From contig CAJQUW010008657.1 in the NCBI GenBank assembly GCA_907163375.1, positions 62,001-126,000 on the forward strand: a stretch of 64,000 nucleotides of DNA, given 5' to 3'. The notes beneath the pieces are model-generated. The model did not search any database, was not told the DNA's origin, and was given only the letters and a program-made list of their open reading frames with translations. Origin of the DNA: Prostheceraeus crozeri. Its lineage: Eukaryota > Platyhelminthes > Polycladida > Euryleptidae. Below, piece after piece: positions 12,617 to 23,840 of the stretch. The position numbers and the translations under genes were made by a program. The stretch's first letter is position 1, and the number at the start of each line of letters is the position of its first letter.

Positions 12617-13419
12617 ATTTTTTATCAACAATATTTTATCCAGGACAGCTGTAGGCATTTAACGCTTCCTTCATCAATATTGTAATAGAAGTAATTATAC
12701 ACCAATTTATTTAAAACTTAGGACTTAAAACGCCTATCAAAGTTATTATCAAATCTACATGCATGTAGCATGGGGTCTGTAAGAGTGTTAAGTGTTACCC
12801 GGTGAGGTACATGCTAAATAGTGTGTATATGCAAATCACGCATCGATATTCTGATCAATAAATTTATATGCTTTCAATACGGAGATTTAACATCAGAGGG
12901 ACCTACTGCACTTGACAACATGTGTGATTCGTGTGAACCGTGTACTATGCGATGATGTTTTAAGCTATTGTATAAGCTAATGCATTCCTGCAGTGTGTGT
13001 GGTAATTCCCACAGAATTCGCATGTTCACTGTGGCGTGGGAATATAGAATCGCGCTACAGGGCAACTCTGTCTCATCGCAAGGCACAGGTGTGCCTGCGT
13101 AGGTGCCAAATTTCTAATCAGTGCAATTATATCGAACGTTGAAAGAGTGAGCAGGGAAATAGCCCTATTTTTCCCTCATCAAGCAAATTTCATTCAGAAG
13201 TCCATTTGGAAAAAAAACATGCATTTCCTGGTCATTCAGGAATCGTGCGTTTGATTCCGTCACACGATTAATCGACCGGATTCTATTAACTGCGCCCGCC
13301 CCTGCGACAGAATGGAATCTTCTCTCTTAATTTGTGCCGCCAAACACAGCAATCACAAAGCTATGAAACAGTTCAAGTGATGAGCATCACATGACCATTG
13401 ACTTCTCCGTGTTACTTAC

Positions 13420-14300
13420 TACTTACTTACTGCCTGAATCTGAGTCCTTGTTTCCTCAGGTTGGGGATTGGACGATATGTCATGCCCATTCCGGTGTGGG
13501 CGGGTTGCACGTCTCCATGGAGCACAGTCCTGCGCAGTGCGACGGTCGAGGTGCAAATCTCATAGATCTATCTCCCCGTTATGTATCCATTTTTTCCTTG
13601 CACCACCACGGATGTTCTAACCGGGTACCTCTAGAAGCCGCGTCTTTCTGGGCCAGCTCAAATCAGGCATGCGCTCTAAGTGCCCGAACCATCTTAACAG
13701 ATTTTCACGGAGCACACTCGGTAAATCTGCGATTCCCAAGGCTTGCCGTAGTCCATCCATAGATCTTCGGTCGCAAAGCTTGGTGGAAAATATCCATCTG
13801 ATCATGTGATTCTCGATTCTTACAAGTCTGTTGAAATCAATTTGATTATCAGTCTTACTTGCCCATGTCTCTGAGGCATAAAGCAAAATACTTCTAACGC
13901 AGGTGGGATAGATGTAGCCTATACGTCGTAAGCTAATACTGTGATTCGGAAGTATTGTAGCAATTCCCGGAAAGTCTTCCATGCCATTTTGACTCCTGCG
14001 GTAGTATCGCCGAAACAACCTCCCGCCTGATCGAAAACTTCGCTAAGGTAGCAGAAAGAGTCAACAACCTCTAGCACATCACTTCCAACAGTAATTTTTC
14101 AGGTGGGTCAGCCGGAGTAGCTAAGACACCTTCACATCTGCTGCATTTGAAGTTAGGGTCAGCACGAATGCTGTTGAGGTTCCTGCAGCGATGATGGATC
14201 CAACAATTACAATGCGAACACAGAATTGAGTTCCTGCCAACTCCCTTTCTACAAACACCACAAGGATACCTGGTCTTATCCACTTGTTTTGTCGCCACGT
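13420..14300 (-). mobile_element. LINE 3' end: zinc finger and C-terminal region
   Basis: The minus strand carries, in order, a cysteine-rich finger (YPCGVCRKGVGRNSILC...CWIHHRC...FKCSRC; 14120-14280), a degraded middle, then LLYASETWASK, RRSMDGLRQALGI, and LLRWFGHLERM (13617-14018). This order is the usual C-terminal part of a widespread group of animal non-LTR retrotransposons (CR1/jockey-like). The element ends near 13430 in a short GTAAGTAAGTA-type tract. Frame breaks are present and the RT domain is missing, so it is a 5'-truncated relic. It abuts the Penelope pair that begins at 14319. Confidence 0.75.
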
Positions 14301-14318
14301 ACTATCTATATAATAATT

Positions 14319-15758
14319 AATATAGATACAAATCAATAAAATCAATGTACAATGGACTGAACATGAATGGAACAATATAGCTAGTGAAACCATAAACTAC
14401 TAGTAGCAGCCTAAAAGTGCAGAAATACCAGCAGGAAGAGAGTTTAGACACATTAGCTTGATAATGGCCTAACCCTAATCACATTAGCACCCAAACACAA
14501 CTGAACTTCAATTTTAAAAAAGACGACAATTATAGAACGACCCATCGAATTTCACTTGTTTGTTGAGTTTAGGACTCAATTTTTTAATGTAAAAAGCTTC
14601 TTTGATATTTAGGGCAAATCCATCACTATCTGATGCCAGGATTTTGAAATTTTCAGGGTTACATCTGCAACTACAATTCATTCGGTGATCAAAGATTGCC
14701 GAGATTTTGGACTTATGCTCCTTAACTCTAATGTTTAGGTGTCTGAGAGTTTTACCAATGTAGGTAAAGCGAGGGTCAACCTCACATGTGAAACAATATA
14801 CAACACCTGATTTCAACATTAAAGGAGTTCTGTCCTTGTTCGAAAAGTAGCTTTACTTTGTGCAAGTGAACACCCACCTAACCTTGCTGTCAGGATCAAT
14901 CCGATTAAAAATGCTCTGAAGTCTCTTCTTAAAGAACAGAGACTGCTGTCCAAAAAAAGGAATTTTAACAACATGGCTTTGAAAAACTGAGTCACCTTTT
15001 CAAAGCCAATGGCTACCCGTCTTCATTTATCTTGGATACCAAAAAATTCCTAGATAAAAAATTTTCTAATCCTTCTGTCAAGTCTGATCAATCATACAGC
15101 CATGTTGTTAAAATTCCTTTTTTTGGACAGCAGTCTCTGTTCTTTAAGAAGAGACTTCAGAGCATTTTTAATCGGATTGATCCTGACAGCAAAGTTAGGT
15201 GGGTGTTCACTTGCACAAAGTTGAAAAGCTACTTTTCGAACAAGGACAGAACTCCTTTAATGTTGAAATCAGGTGTTGTATATTGTTTCACATGTGAGGT
15301 TGACCCTCGCTTTACCTACATTGGTAAAACTCTCAGACACCTAAACATTAGAGTTAAGGAGCATAAGTCCAAAATTTCGGCAATCTTTGATCACCGACTG
15401 AATTGTAGTTGCAGATGTAACCCTGAAAATTTCAAAATCCTGGCATCAGACAGTGATGGATTTGCCCTAAATATCAAAGAAGCTTTTTACATTAAAAAAT
15501 TGAGTCCTAAACTCAACAAACAAGTGAAATTCGATGGGTCGTTCTATAATTGTCGTCTTTTTTAAAATTGAAGTTCAGTTGTTTGAGTGCTAATGTGATT
15601 AGCGTTAGGCCATTAGCAAGTTAATGTGTCTAAACTCTCTTCCTGCTGGTATTTCTGCACTTTTAGGCTGCTACTAGTAGTTTATGGTTTCACTAGCTAT
15701 ATTGTTCCATTCATGTTCAGTCCATTGTACATTGATTTTATTGATTTGTATCTATATT
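14319..15758. mobile_element. Head-to-head pair of Penelope-like element 3' halves
   Basis: Two 660-bp arms (14319-14978 and 15098-15758) are near-identical inverted copies. Each encodes the end of a Penelope-like protein with a GIY-YIG nuclease: CxC-type cysteines, the TYIGKTLRHLNIRVKEHKSK core, then LNCSCRCNPENF. The left copy (14514-14819) points left and the right copy (15032-15565) points right. The right copy is slightly longer on its 5' side. Both lack the RT. The centre (about 14972-15016) is a small hairpin of its own. Inverted, 5'-truncated arrangements are known for Penelope elements. Confidence 0.9.
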
Positions 15759-15798
15759 ACGTAAGACATTCACCTTTTAACCTAATTATATAATAATT

Positions 15799-15990
15799 GC
15801 TCCATAGGCACAGCGGTTAAATGCTTGGCCTAGCGATCCTTTGTTCTAGAGGTCGAGCCCCGAAAGTGTCATTGGAAGTCGGCAGGAAGGGCATCCGGAC
15901 TTAAAATACCACAAAGTCAGCGCCAGAAAAGTCTGACTGTGTTAGAGCCGTATAAGCCCCCATGGTGAGTAGTGACGTTAAAGCTTTGAT
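15799..15990 (+). mobile_element. tRNA-derived SINE, copy 1
   Basis: Starts with an A-box-like GGCACAGCGGTTAAATG and a B-box-like GGTCGAGCCCC, then a body with GGAAGGGCATCCGG, and a 3' part ending near AGTGACGTTAAAG. Related copies lie at 24925-25105 and 38735-38931, with a body fragment at 21478-21562, so this is a genuine family. It needs LINE machinery to move. Confidence 0.8.
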
Positions 15991-16572
15991 GACGTAATAA
16001 TGTCACACTGTACTGTCACATCGAAAATCCAGGCAGATCGGTTCGAGTCTTTGCTATTAATAAGAATAGTACATATTGCGACTTATCTCCTAATGAAAAA
16101 TTAAGAGCCGAAATAATTTAGGAATGCTTCCACACAGTCTCATATATCTTCATCATGCACAAGTATTCACAAGCATCGACGTACCCCGTTTATCTGTCAA
16201 ACATAGGAACTCCAATAGTTAGATGCAACGTCAATGGGAGATGCATCTGCTATGTACGCATGGACTGCAATTCATCGAGTTCCTTCGTGACATTCTACAT
16301 GCAAATACTCAGCCTGAGTGCTTCATTCATCGATTAGATGAACGAGAATTAGGAAAATATAATTAAGATGATGAGACGAGGAGAATCGGACAGCCGTAAT
16401 TAAGATGATGATGTGGAAGATGCGAATAAAACTGCTGAGATGTAGTTTGAATGTCAGTGACATTTTCATCTTGAATGATCTTCACTGATTTAACCTTGTT
16501 CGATTTTACACGAAGACAAGATATTTTTGTCGAATAGTCACGCTTCGAGCAGCAACGAGAAATGATTCAGTC

Positions 16573-18396
16573 CAGTGGCGTAGGGTGTTGTCTTGAAACA
16601 GGCATTCAAGGAAAACCTGAATATAGGGCAACCCACATACATTACTTCTATCTATTCATATACGAACGTTTACATTCAAGACAAATAGCTACTACCGGGT
16701 GGTTGAAAAAGATCTCTCGGTTAACGCATTGATGTTGCTCGTAAGAGTGGATGAAATAAGCTGAAACCTGAACTGACGAAAGTTCACGTCAACAATATTT
16801 TTTGGTGTAAAAAGTGAAATCTCCACTGAGATTCAGGCAATTGCTCTTTTTGTATTTTTTTCGAGAAAGGTAGAATTTCCCATACATAATCAATTTTCTA
16901 GCAAACTGAGAGACAAGCAGATGTCAATTAAATAGTCGCCAGCAAACAAACAGGCAGTCTCAATACTCGATGTGATGACCTTCACAATCAATGCAGCTTT
17001 GCAGATTCCTTTGGATTTATTGTCTTTACGTCCGGTGGCTTCTGGCTGAAGCATAAGTTGTACTCACGAATATCAGAAAGCCATGACTGAGTGAAATGAA
17101 TTCGTTGCCGATTTGCTGGAGGAATAAAGTCTGTCAACAGATGTGTCCGATGAAGACCGTTACAGAATGCGATCATTCACTTTGATGACTAAGCAAAATT
17201 GATTCTCTCACTTATCCAAACAGTTTGCTCAATTGACAATTACCGCATTAAGTTGTTTGGAAAATCTCTCGCTTTCTCGAGAAAAATTCAAAAAAAAGCA
17301 ATCGCCTGAATTTCAGTGGGGTTTGCATGGAATGACAAACTTTTTACACTAAAAATTGCAGTTAACGTGAATTTTTGTCAGTTCAATTTTGAGCTCATTC
17401 CATTCACTAATTTACGAGTAGCAGATACGCTAACCGAGAGATCTTTTTGGACTTCTCTGTATATCCTGTTTGCGGACAAGTACAAAACTTCGCCTTAAAT
17501 CAAATTATGCTCTGTATACATTTTGTATTGATGTAGGTCCGCTATATGCTTGCGCAGTCGCACACATCAGAAACACTACACGCAAGCAAATTGAAAAAAT
17601 GAAATGACAGCTTGCTTATGAAGAATTCCATGGTTCTAATTCAAATCGTGAACGCATAGATCATGACAACGCTATTTCATTGTTTATAAAATTCATAAAG
17701 ATCATAGAAGTCTTGCTTTGATAATGCTTCGATAAACGGATTTTTTCAATTACTTTCGAATCGCTCGTCCCATCTAATTTCTTCTCTGTATGTTTTCAAA
17801 CACTCCAAGCAATCTAAAATTTCACTCCAAAAGTTCTCAAATGTATTTACATAAACTGAAAGTTGCCCTATTTCAGCAACCCTATTCAAATTCCTCAGTT
17901 GAATAGTGGATATGATAAATCATCCTCAGCGGCTCTGCACTTCTCTCTGTGTAGCTGTATATGATTCCATGATTAAAAGCATGATGGCAAAAACAGCTGC
18001 TGCCCAATTGCATCCTCTATGCTATTCGGTCGATAAGTTGAACAGTAGCCTCTTACTTGTATCACTGAAGCTGATGGTGCAAGTGTCGACACAGTGCAGA
18101 TAATTAAGGAGTCTTGCGATGACGCACCTGATGCGTGTTGTGATCACTAAATGTTAGAGGAGACGTCCAAGAAACACCACATGGAATCAAAATTATCGCT
18201 GATTGATGTCGTTATGAGCTCATTAAACATAATTCAATATTTAAGTTATTGATTAAATAATGAAATTTTCAAATAAGAAATAATGAAAATGAAATAAGTT
18301 TAATAATTATCACAAAAATCGATGGAATTTATTCAAAGTTTGCACAGAAAATAAATCGATAGACATTAAGTGAATACTATACACGCTACGCCACTG
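16573..18396. mobile_element. hAT-type element, non-autonomous (1.8 kb)
   Basis: The terminal inverted repeats are CAGTGGCGTAG on both sides. They are flanked by an 8-bp target duplication with one mismatch (ATTCAGTC at 16565-16572, ATTCTGTC at 18397-18404), the normal length for hAT. I found no transposase motif inside. A separate TIR element (16695-17459) lies within it and accounts for 765 bp. Confidence 0.7.
16695..17459. mobile_element. Tc1/mariner-type foldback element nested in the hAT element
   Basis: Long inverted arms (about 16695-16872 and 17275-17459) share AAAAAGATCTCTCGGTTA and further blocks. TA dinucleotides flank both ends (16693-16694 and 17460-17461), as for Tc1/mariner. 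No transposase. The outermost bases differ between the ends, so one end has diverged. Confidence 0.7.
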
Positions 18397-18841
18397 ATTC
18401 TGTCTGCGGTTTCCAAAATGAAAATTAACATGTCATAGTTATCGTATTCCAGGCTTCGTCAAGACCGAAGGTCGGGAAAGGAAGCCCAGAGTGATAACTA
18501 CCTTATTGTTTGACAGCGCGGCGGAGACGAATTGCACGGTTTCAGCACGCTGTCATACTTTGATACTATAATCAACCATTTAGAAAATTACGTGCAGATA
18601 ACGCTTCAATCTATTCATCTTATCATTACTGTAATCCAATCATCAATATGAAACAGAATTAGACGATAGAGCGCTAAGGTAGCGTCTTCATAGCGTATTC
18701 CTTCATGAAATGACGCTATTTCAATTAGACTGAGTGTCACAGCAGAACCTTGTTGGACAATATTTACCATAAATAACTATTCGATTTCTATGGCTTGTCA
18801 AATGTTTCACTATAAAAATCTCACGGTGAGCGCTACCTTAC

Positions 18842-20370
18842 GGCTGTTTCACACAAGCGACTTTTTGAAGCGCGATTGTAGTTAAAATTTGAATTGGCCT
18901 TTCACATTGGACTACGATTTCTGCAACTGCCAATCATCGGACAAACCATTTCGATCTCTCGATTTCATGAGACATAGAAAGTGGATGTGCCTCAGCCTAT
19001 TGGAGAAGAATTTGAGCAATTTTGTCTCGCCGTCTGCCCTGTGTAATAGACATCCAAGCTCATTTGAAAGACTTAGAAATCTCAGCAACCTATTCAATCA
19101 GTTCATCAATAAAAGCGTCGATTGCGTCCGCTAGTCATAGCACAAGTCAACAAATTTTCACAAACCGACCACTTTCATCATATCAGTAAGAAAATAACCA
19201 CTTTCATAACATACTGCATCTATTGTCAACATCCGCTGCTTTTGCCAGTGTTCCAGTCTAGTCAATCAATAAAGCACTGTGCATGGACTGAATCCTCTGG
19301 GAGTCTTGCATGTTATGAAAATAATTCTCTCCATGGTGGAAGCCATGCGAATAATCAACTTCTTCATTTTCTGGGAATCATTTTGATGTGTGAATCACCA
19401 AAATCCGAGCAGTGACGGCTGAGAACGAAGTTAAAATGCAAATTGATGACATGGACTGACTTCATTCATCGTCGATTGCACGCGCATGGAAGGCACTATT
19501 GTTTGACGCATGCAAAGGTGATTAACCTAAATACTTTCGAACTTCAAATGTATTATTTATGATAGAATCGGTTCTACTGAACGAAATTTAGCGATTCGGA
19601 ATGCGTGTTAATCACCGTAACAAACTACACTCAGAAATGTTCTCCGATAGACGCTGTGCTCTAGATCGCTAGTCGGTCAAAACTCAAAATCGCGGGATTT
19701 TCAGAAGAATTCTTGCGACTATTTACCCGCTTTTAAAACGTGCGACATGTGTGAAAGGCTCCATTGGCTGTAATGGTACCCTGGTGGCATCCGCGCGACT
19801 ATGCCATTGTCTTCGATGGACATAGCGTTCCAATTGTTTCTGTTGGCCATTATTCCAAGGAAAGGGTACTGCGAAGGCAAGAATTTCTCTGCAAGGTGGA
19901 CGCCATGAGCGCCATCAACTTCTTCACACTCTGGGGATCAGCTTGGTGTGTGGATCACCAAATCTCACCACTGACGGCTGAGAACGAGGTCAAACTGTAA
20001 ATTGGTGATCATGACTGACTTCAGTCATTGTCGTTTGCACGCGCATTGACTACAATATTGATTGATTTACACGAAGTTCGAGAACATCAACACTTTGGAA
20101 ATCAAAGATGTTATTCCAGATAGATAAGATTCTACTGAACGAAAAGTAACGATTCGGAATGCGTTTTAATCACCACATCATGCTGAACTCAGAAATGTTC
20201 TCAGATTGACATGATGTTAAAGATAATTTTATGGGTGAAAACCAAAATCGCGCGATCTACTCGCGGCAAAATGAAAACGCGAGTCATGTGTGAAAGGCTC
20301 CATAGGCTGTAATGTTAAACAAACACCCGCGCGACATCCACGCTGCAAAAAGTCGCATGTGTGAATAGCC
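18842..20370. mobile_element. TIR element with an internal tandem duplication (1.5 kb)
   Basis: The ends are GGCTGTTTCACACAAGCGAC and, on the other strand, GGCTATTCACACATGCGAC, flanked by a 5-bp direct repeat CTTAC (18837-18841, 20371-20375). Inside, a unit of roughly 550 bp occurs twice in tandem (for example CAACTTCTTCA at about 19358 and 19917, and GTGTGAAAGGCTCCAT at 19747 and 20287). The open frames inside match nothing I know. The superfamily is uncertain. Confidence 0.6.
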
Positions 20371-20436
20371 CTTACCGTCATCATAGCGTTGTTAATCAAA
20401 ATATCTCATAAGTGCTTTGGAATATCTCCATTCTTA

Positions 20437-20626
20437 GGCCTCAGTCACACTGAAAGCAAAGCAAACACGAGCGTCCCGAGCAAGCGTATCTCCGCAAGCT
20501 ATTAATCGCTCTGGTTTACTTTGCTCGCTGTGTGGCAGTCTACAATTGCTCCAATGATGACTTTATATTTGCTGCGAAAAGCTTTGCTCGGAAACGCTTG
20601 GAAAAGCTCGCAGTGTGGCTGAGGCC
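20437..20626. mobile_element. 190-bp MITE
   Basis: The terminal inverted repeat is GGCCTCAGTCACACTG / CAGTGTGGCTGAGGCC, with a palindromic interior rich in GCTTTGCTCG-like blocks. Too short to code. The flanking TTA and GTA would fit a slightly diverged 3-bp PIF/Harbinger duplication, but that is weak. Confidence 0.7.
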
Positions 20627-21071
20627 GTAATCATTGTAAACACCAATTGCTCTACTTCTATGTCCTGAAATAAGAGTTTGCAGTTTGCACACAACGAAGA
20701 CATGGCATACAGCCACAGTGCACTGGGAGATTTTAACAGTAATGTAGCGATAAATTCTTTGATAATATTAACTGCACGATGAGGGTCATTTATCGTCCGT
20801 CGAGTAATAAGAGACACTGATATATATCCTCCAAGCTATTTAAATCTCCTCACCCAACTTCTGTTCGCACGCCTCCTGAAAGCATTGATAATGTTGCATG
20901 GAAGTCTTGATAAGCTGATTCTGATGTGCTATTCCAGCAAAACTTTTCTAGCAACTGACTACGCACGTGATATAGGCCCAAGCCTATGAGTTCAGCATGT
21001 TTATGTTACAAGCCTTCAGTTAACACAAAGCAATATGCCAGCAGCTTGCAGCAAGTCAGCATCATGGTTCT

Positions 21072-21213
21072 TTTGCTGATTCCCCCTTAATAGATGCGGT
21101 CACCAGTTTCGACCAATAATTCTGTCATATTCAATTTTTGTGAACCTGGATTCAACTAAACCAAGAAAGAAGTCGAACTTGGTGACCGCATCGATTAAGG
21201 GGAAAATCAACAA
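21072..21213. mobile_element. 140-bp MITE with 40-bp arms
   Basis: Arms 21072-21112 and 21172-21213 pair over about 40 bp (including GATGCGGTCACCA / TGGTGACCGCATC) around a 60-bp centre. No coding capacity. Confidence 0.7.
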
Positions 21214-21477
21214 AGGATGCTTTCAAACTCAATGTACAAACTAATTGACTGTTGTCCTCAGCAGTAAGCAGTTGTCACTCAATCGTGTGCTAATGCTATC
21301 AAGACTTCAACAACAAATAACCATTATATCAGAAAATTTCTGTGACAGATTTCAACAGCGACATATTCTTTACTCTATCTGAAATTCGGGTGCTGCTGTC
21401 ACAGAGTCGGTAGCCATTCTGTGAAAGGAAGTGACAAAGTTTCTGTGGCAAGTACAGCTAAGCCTTGTGATGTTTTG

Positions 21478-21562
21478 TTCTCGTGAGTGTCGTTGGAAGT
21501 CTACAGGAAGGGTATCTGGGCTAAAAAGATCACAACGCAGTTTAAGTCTGGGTGTACGTTGA
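21478..21562 (+). mobile_element. Body fragment of the SINE family
   Basis: Matches the body of the SINE at 15799-15990 (TGTCGTTGGAAGTC..., CAGGAAGGGTATC) but lacks the tRNA-like head. An old fragment. Confidence 0.55.
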
Positions 21563-21865
21563 GATTTACGAAAACCAAGATGTGAGTCACTATTGAAGAC
21601 TGATCGCTCACACAGTATTCTTCTAACAAGCGATGAAACCAAACAATAGTCTTGCAGTTCAGTGGTTAATGACATGTACTGGTAATCATGACGTAAGCAG
21701 TTCAAATCTAAATACAGACAAGAGTCTCTGATTAGAAGGAACCTTGAAAACTTAAGCGCTGAGACACACTATCCTTCTGATCTGTCCAGTCCACACGGTC
21801 AAAGATCAAAAGCAGATTTCAATCTAGCAGCTAAGTCATTTAATGTTCATCTGCTAGATACTTAC

Positions 21866-22048
21866 TCTGACTCATTGAGGAACCGCTGACCTTTCTGCCA
21901 TCTTTTCTTTGCGTGGGGAATGATTGAAGCTAATTTGGACCATGCCGTTCTTCTAGCTCTCTCTTCATCATCATCTTCTTTACCTTCCTCCTGTCCCAAG
22001 AGATGCTTGCAATGACGAAGGATTGCTTTCCATCGAGACGGTAATTCT
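21866..22048 (-). CDS. ALS2: Alsin exon: linker between the MORN repeats and VPS9
   Basis: This 183-bp exon is not obvious as an open frame but fits exactly: acceptor TTTTTCAG at its right edge, a strong GTAAGTATC donor at its left edge, and phase 2 on both sides, matching the exons before and after it. It encodes LPSRWKAILRHCKHLLG, then a glutamate/aspartate-rich stretch, then RTAWSKLASIIPHAKKRWQ. These match vertebrate alsin EKWKAVFDECWRQLG and VWKAWDNIAVALTTSRRQ. The segment lies between the membrane-binding MORN repeats and the Rab5-activating VPS9 domain. A weaker donor 25 bp upstream (at 21889-21890) would break the phase. Confidence 0.92.
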
Positions 22049-22429
22049 CTGAAAAATTAATGAAGCATTCGGAGAATCATGATAATTATGATCGCGATAG
22101 ATGATTCACTAGCTATCATGTGAACGGAAAATGCAGTCACAAATTTGGAGGACTGTGAGAAAAGAAAACGCTTGAAAAGGTGGCTAGTAGGGATGGACCG
22201 TGCCTGGAAAGTTTTGATACACGACTGAACCAGACCCGGATACTCAAATAGGTAGATCACGGAGGCGAGGCAGTCCTCCGGGACGTGTGCCCGGGTATTC
22301 GGCAGTGATCGGTGTCAAGGTCGTGTAAAAGGTTTACGTGTCTTATTAGATAGTGACTCACATTATTAGATTGTTTAGTTTTGTCAGTTTGCTAGAAGTT
22401 GTAGTAATCGTTCGACTACTCTGTTAAGG

Positions 22430-23440
22430 GGTATTCTTGTTATGACGTGGACTCTTTTAAGAAGGCTATTGATTTTATAGTGTCTGAAGTCTACATTTCT
22501 TTTTCCGGTTATGTGTTCAGACAAATTCGAGGAGTACCAATGGGAGGGAATTGCAGTCCTTTACTTGCCGACTTTTTTCTGTTAAATTGCGAATTTGCTT
22601 TTATGAAACAATTGGTTAAAAATAAAAAGTTTGGACTAGCTAAATTATTGTCAAACACTTCGAGATATATAGACGATATATGCGTAATAAATTACAAGCA
22701 TTTCAATACCTTAATTCCAAAAATTTACCCAGTGGAGCTTCTTGCAGATAGAAACGGAGTCAAGCCGTTGTTTACCTCGATGTGAGACTCCAATCTAGTA
22801 GTGACGGTCTTCGAACCTCAATATATCATAAAGTGGAAGATTTTGATTTCCCTGTTGTTCTGTTGACATTTTCCAGACAGTGCAATACCTTATAACATGG
22901 GAATTAATGTATTTGCCGGCCAGGTTTTACGTTATTGTCGCATCTGCTCGCATCTTGAAGATCTAATTAAACGAATTAATATGACACTTTTTGTGATGAG
23001 CAGCAGAGGATATTGTAAGTCTAAAATGAAGGCATGTACTGAGAAAATGCTAACCGGTCATAACAATTTTCTAATCAAGTTTGGATATTTCTCAGCCAGG
23101 CAGCTGACATCGCAGTGCGCATTTTAAACAATGAAATTAACACTGTTTGTTTGTTTTCTTAGCATTTTTTTATTGGTTATACCATTTCAGTATTTCACAC
23201 ATATATTTTAGTTTGTTTTGGTTGTATCCGTCTTTTACGGTTGTTTTGTTTTTGTTTTTACTATTACTATCATTATTACTTATTATTACACATATCATTA
23301 CTGTATTGATTTTAGAATGCCAGCCGCATATAAGTTTATGCGGGGCCCCGCCCGCCTGGGCTTGAGCGTTCAGGTAGAGGGGCCGAAACGCGACCAGGCG
23401 GGTACCTGCTGACGACTGGCTATTGCTTTATTTGTTTTAA
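22430..23440 (+). mobile_element. Penelope-like element with RT and no following GIY-YIG
   Basis: Two frames (22447-22785 and 22897-23127) carry the C-terminal half of a Penelope-type reverse transcriptase: GVPMGGNCSPLLADFFL, the catalytic RYIDDIC, and a thumb with QVLRYCRICSHLEDLI. The coding part ends near 23127 and no GIY-YIG nuclease follows. Instead there is an AT-rich stretch and a strongly structured 100-nt region (23319-23420). This layout, and the YIDD-type RT, fit the group of Penelope-like elements with the nuclease at the N terminus (Naiad/Chlamys type). The 5' part is missing. The copy is broken in several places. Confidence 0.75.
23319..23420 (+). ncRNA. Highly structured 3' region of the Penelope-like element, hammerhead-like
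   Basis: Nested pairings are visible: GCCAG (23319-23323) with CTGGC (23416-23420), hairpin CCGCATA/TATGCGG (23324-23343), and CCCGCCTGG (23351-23359) with CCAGGCGGG (23394-23402). Inside the last stem lies CCGAAACGCG (GAAA at 23385-23388), and CTGACGA follows at 23409-23415. GAAAC and CTGANGA are the two core pieces of a hammerhead ribozyme, and Penelope-like elements are known to carry hammerheads. The order and helix II do not fit a standard hammerhead cleanly, so this is a degenerate or related fold at best. Confidence 0.4.
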
Positions 23441-23619
23441 CGTTATCTTTTTTTATCGCTAACTGCCCTAGTGTGATGAATAGACTGTGTCAGTTACTGG
23501 TCTCCATGGGTTTGACATGGTGATTACTAAGTGTCTATTTATATATAAGTTCCTAATCAATCGAGCCTGAAACTTTGACCAAGGAGATCACTTGTTAAGC
23601 GGCCTTGTACGATCTCGTA

Positions 23620-23840
23620 CACTTAAGGGTGAAGTCCAGCCCGTATAGCGCTATGTTATGGACCCCCGGGAAGGTCCGCCCGGCACGCAGTCAGATCCGT
23701 CAAGTCTTTGTGCTTAAAGACCTTCATGCATTCATGCATTTGTCGAGGATCACAAGTCAAAGGACCATTAGGGGTAAGGTCCAGCCCCGCTTTAGAAGCG
23801 CTGATTGAAAAAATGGACTAGTGGGAAGGTCCTCCACACC
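23620..23840 (+). repeat. Imperfect tandem repeat, about 145-bp unit
   Basis: The block AAGGGTGAAGTCCAGCCC...GGGAAGGTCC at about 23625 recurs in diverged form at about 23770 (AGGGGTAAGGTCCAGCCCC...GGGAAGGTCC). GC content is above the surroundings. No coding sense was found. It may belong to the 3' part of the Penelope-like element just upstream. Confidence 0.5.

Larger units (their letters stand above)
2633..21865. other. 19.2-kb alsin intron
   Basis: It contains the mobile elements and repeats listed separately. In 3851-5799, 5986-8501, 9228-10626 and 11353-13419 I see only AT-rich unique sequence: no exon, RNA gene or element that I can support. Confidence 0.6.

Noticed and set aside
12240-13270. 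AATCGTGCG...CGATTAATC repeated about 1 kb apart as transposon ends
   Set aside because: The two occurrences are direct and short, without matching ends or target duplication.
13391-13762. 123-codon plus-strand frame
   Set aside because: It lies opposite the LINE tail on the minus strand; the recognisable motifs are on the minus strand, so this is a shadow.
22049-22260. Minus-strand frame next to the alsin linker exon as an exon extension
   Set aside because: The acceptor TTTTTCAG and the phase place the exon start at 22048; the frame upstream is intronic.
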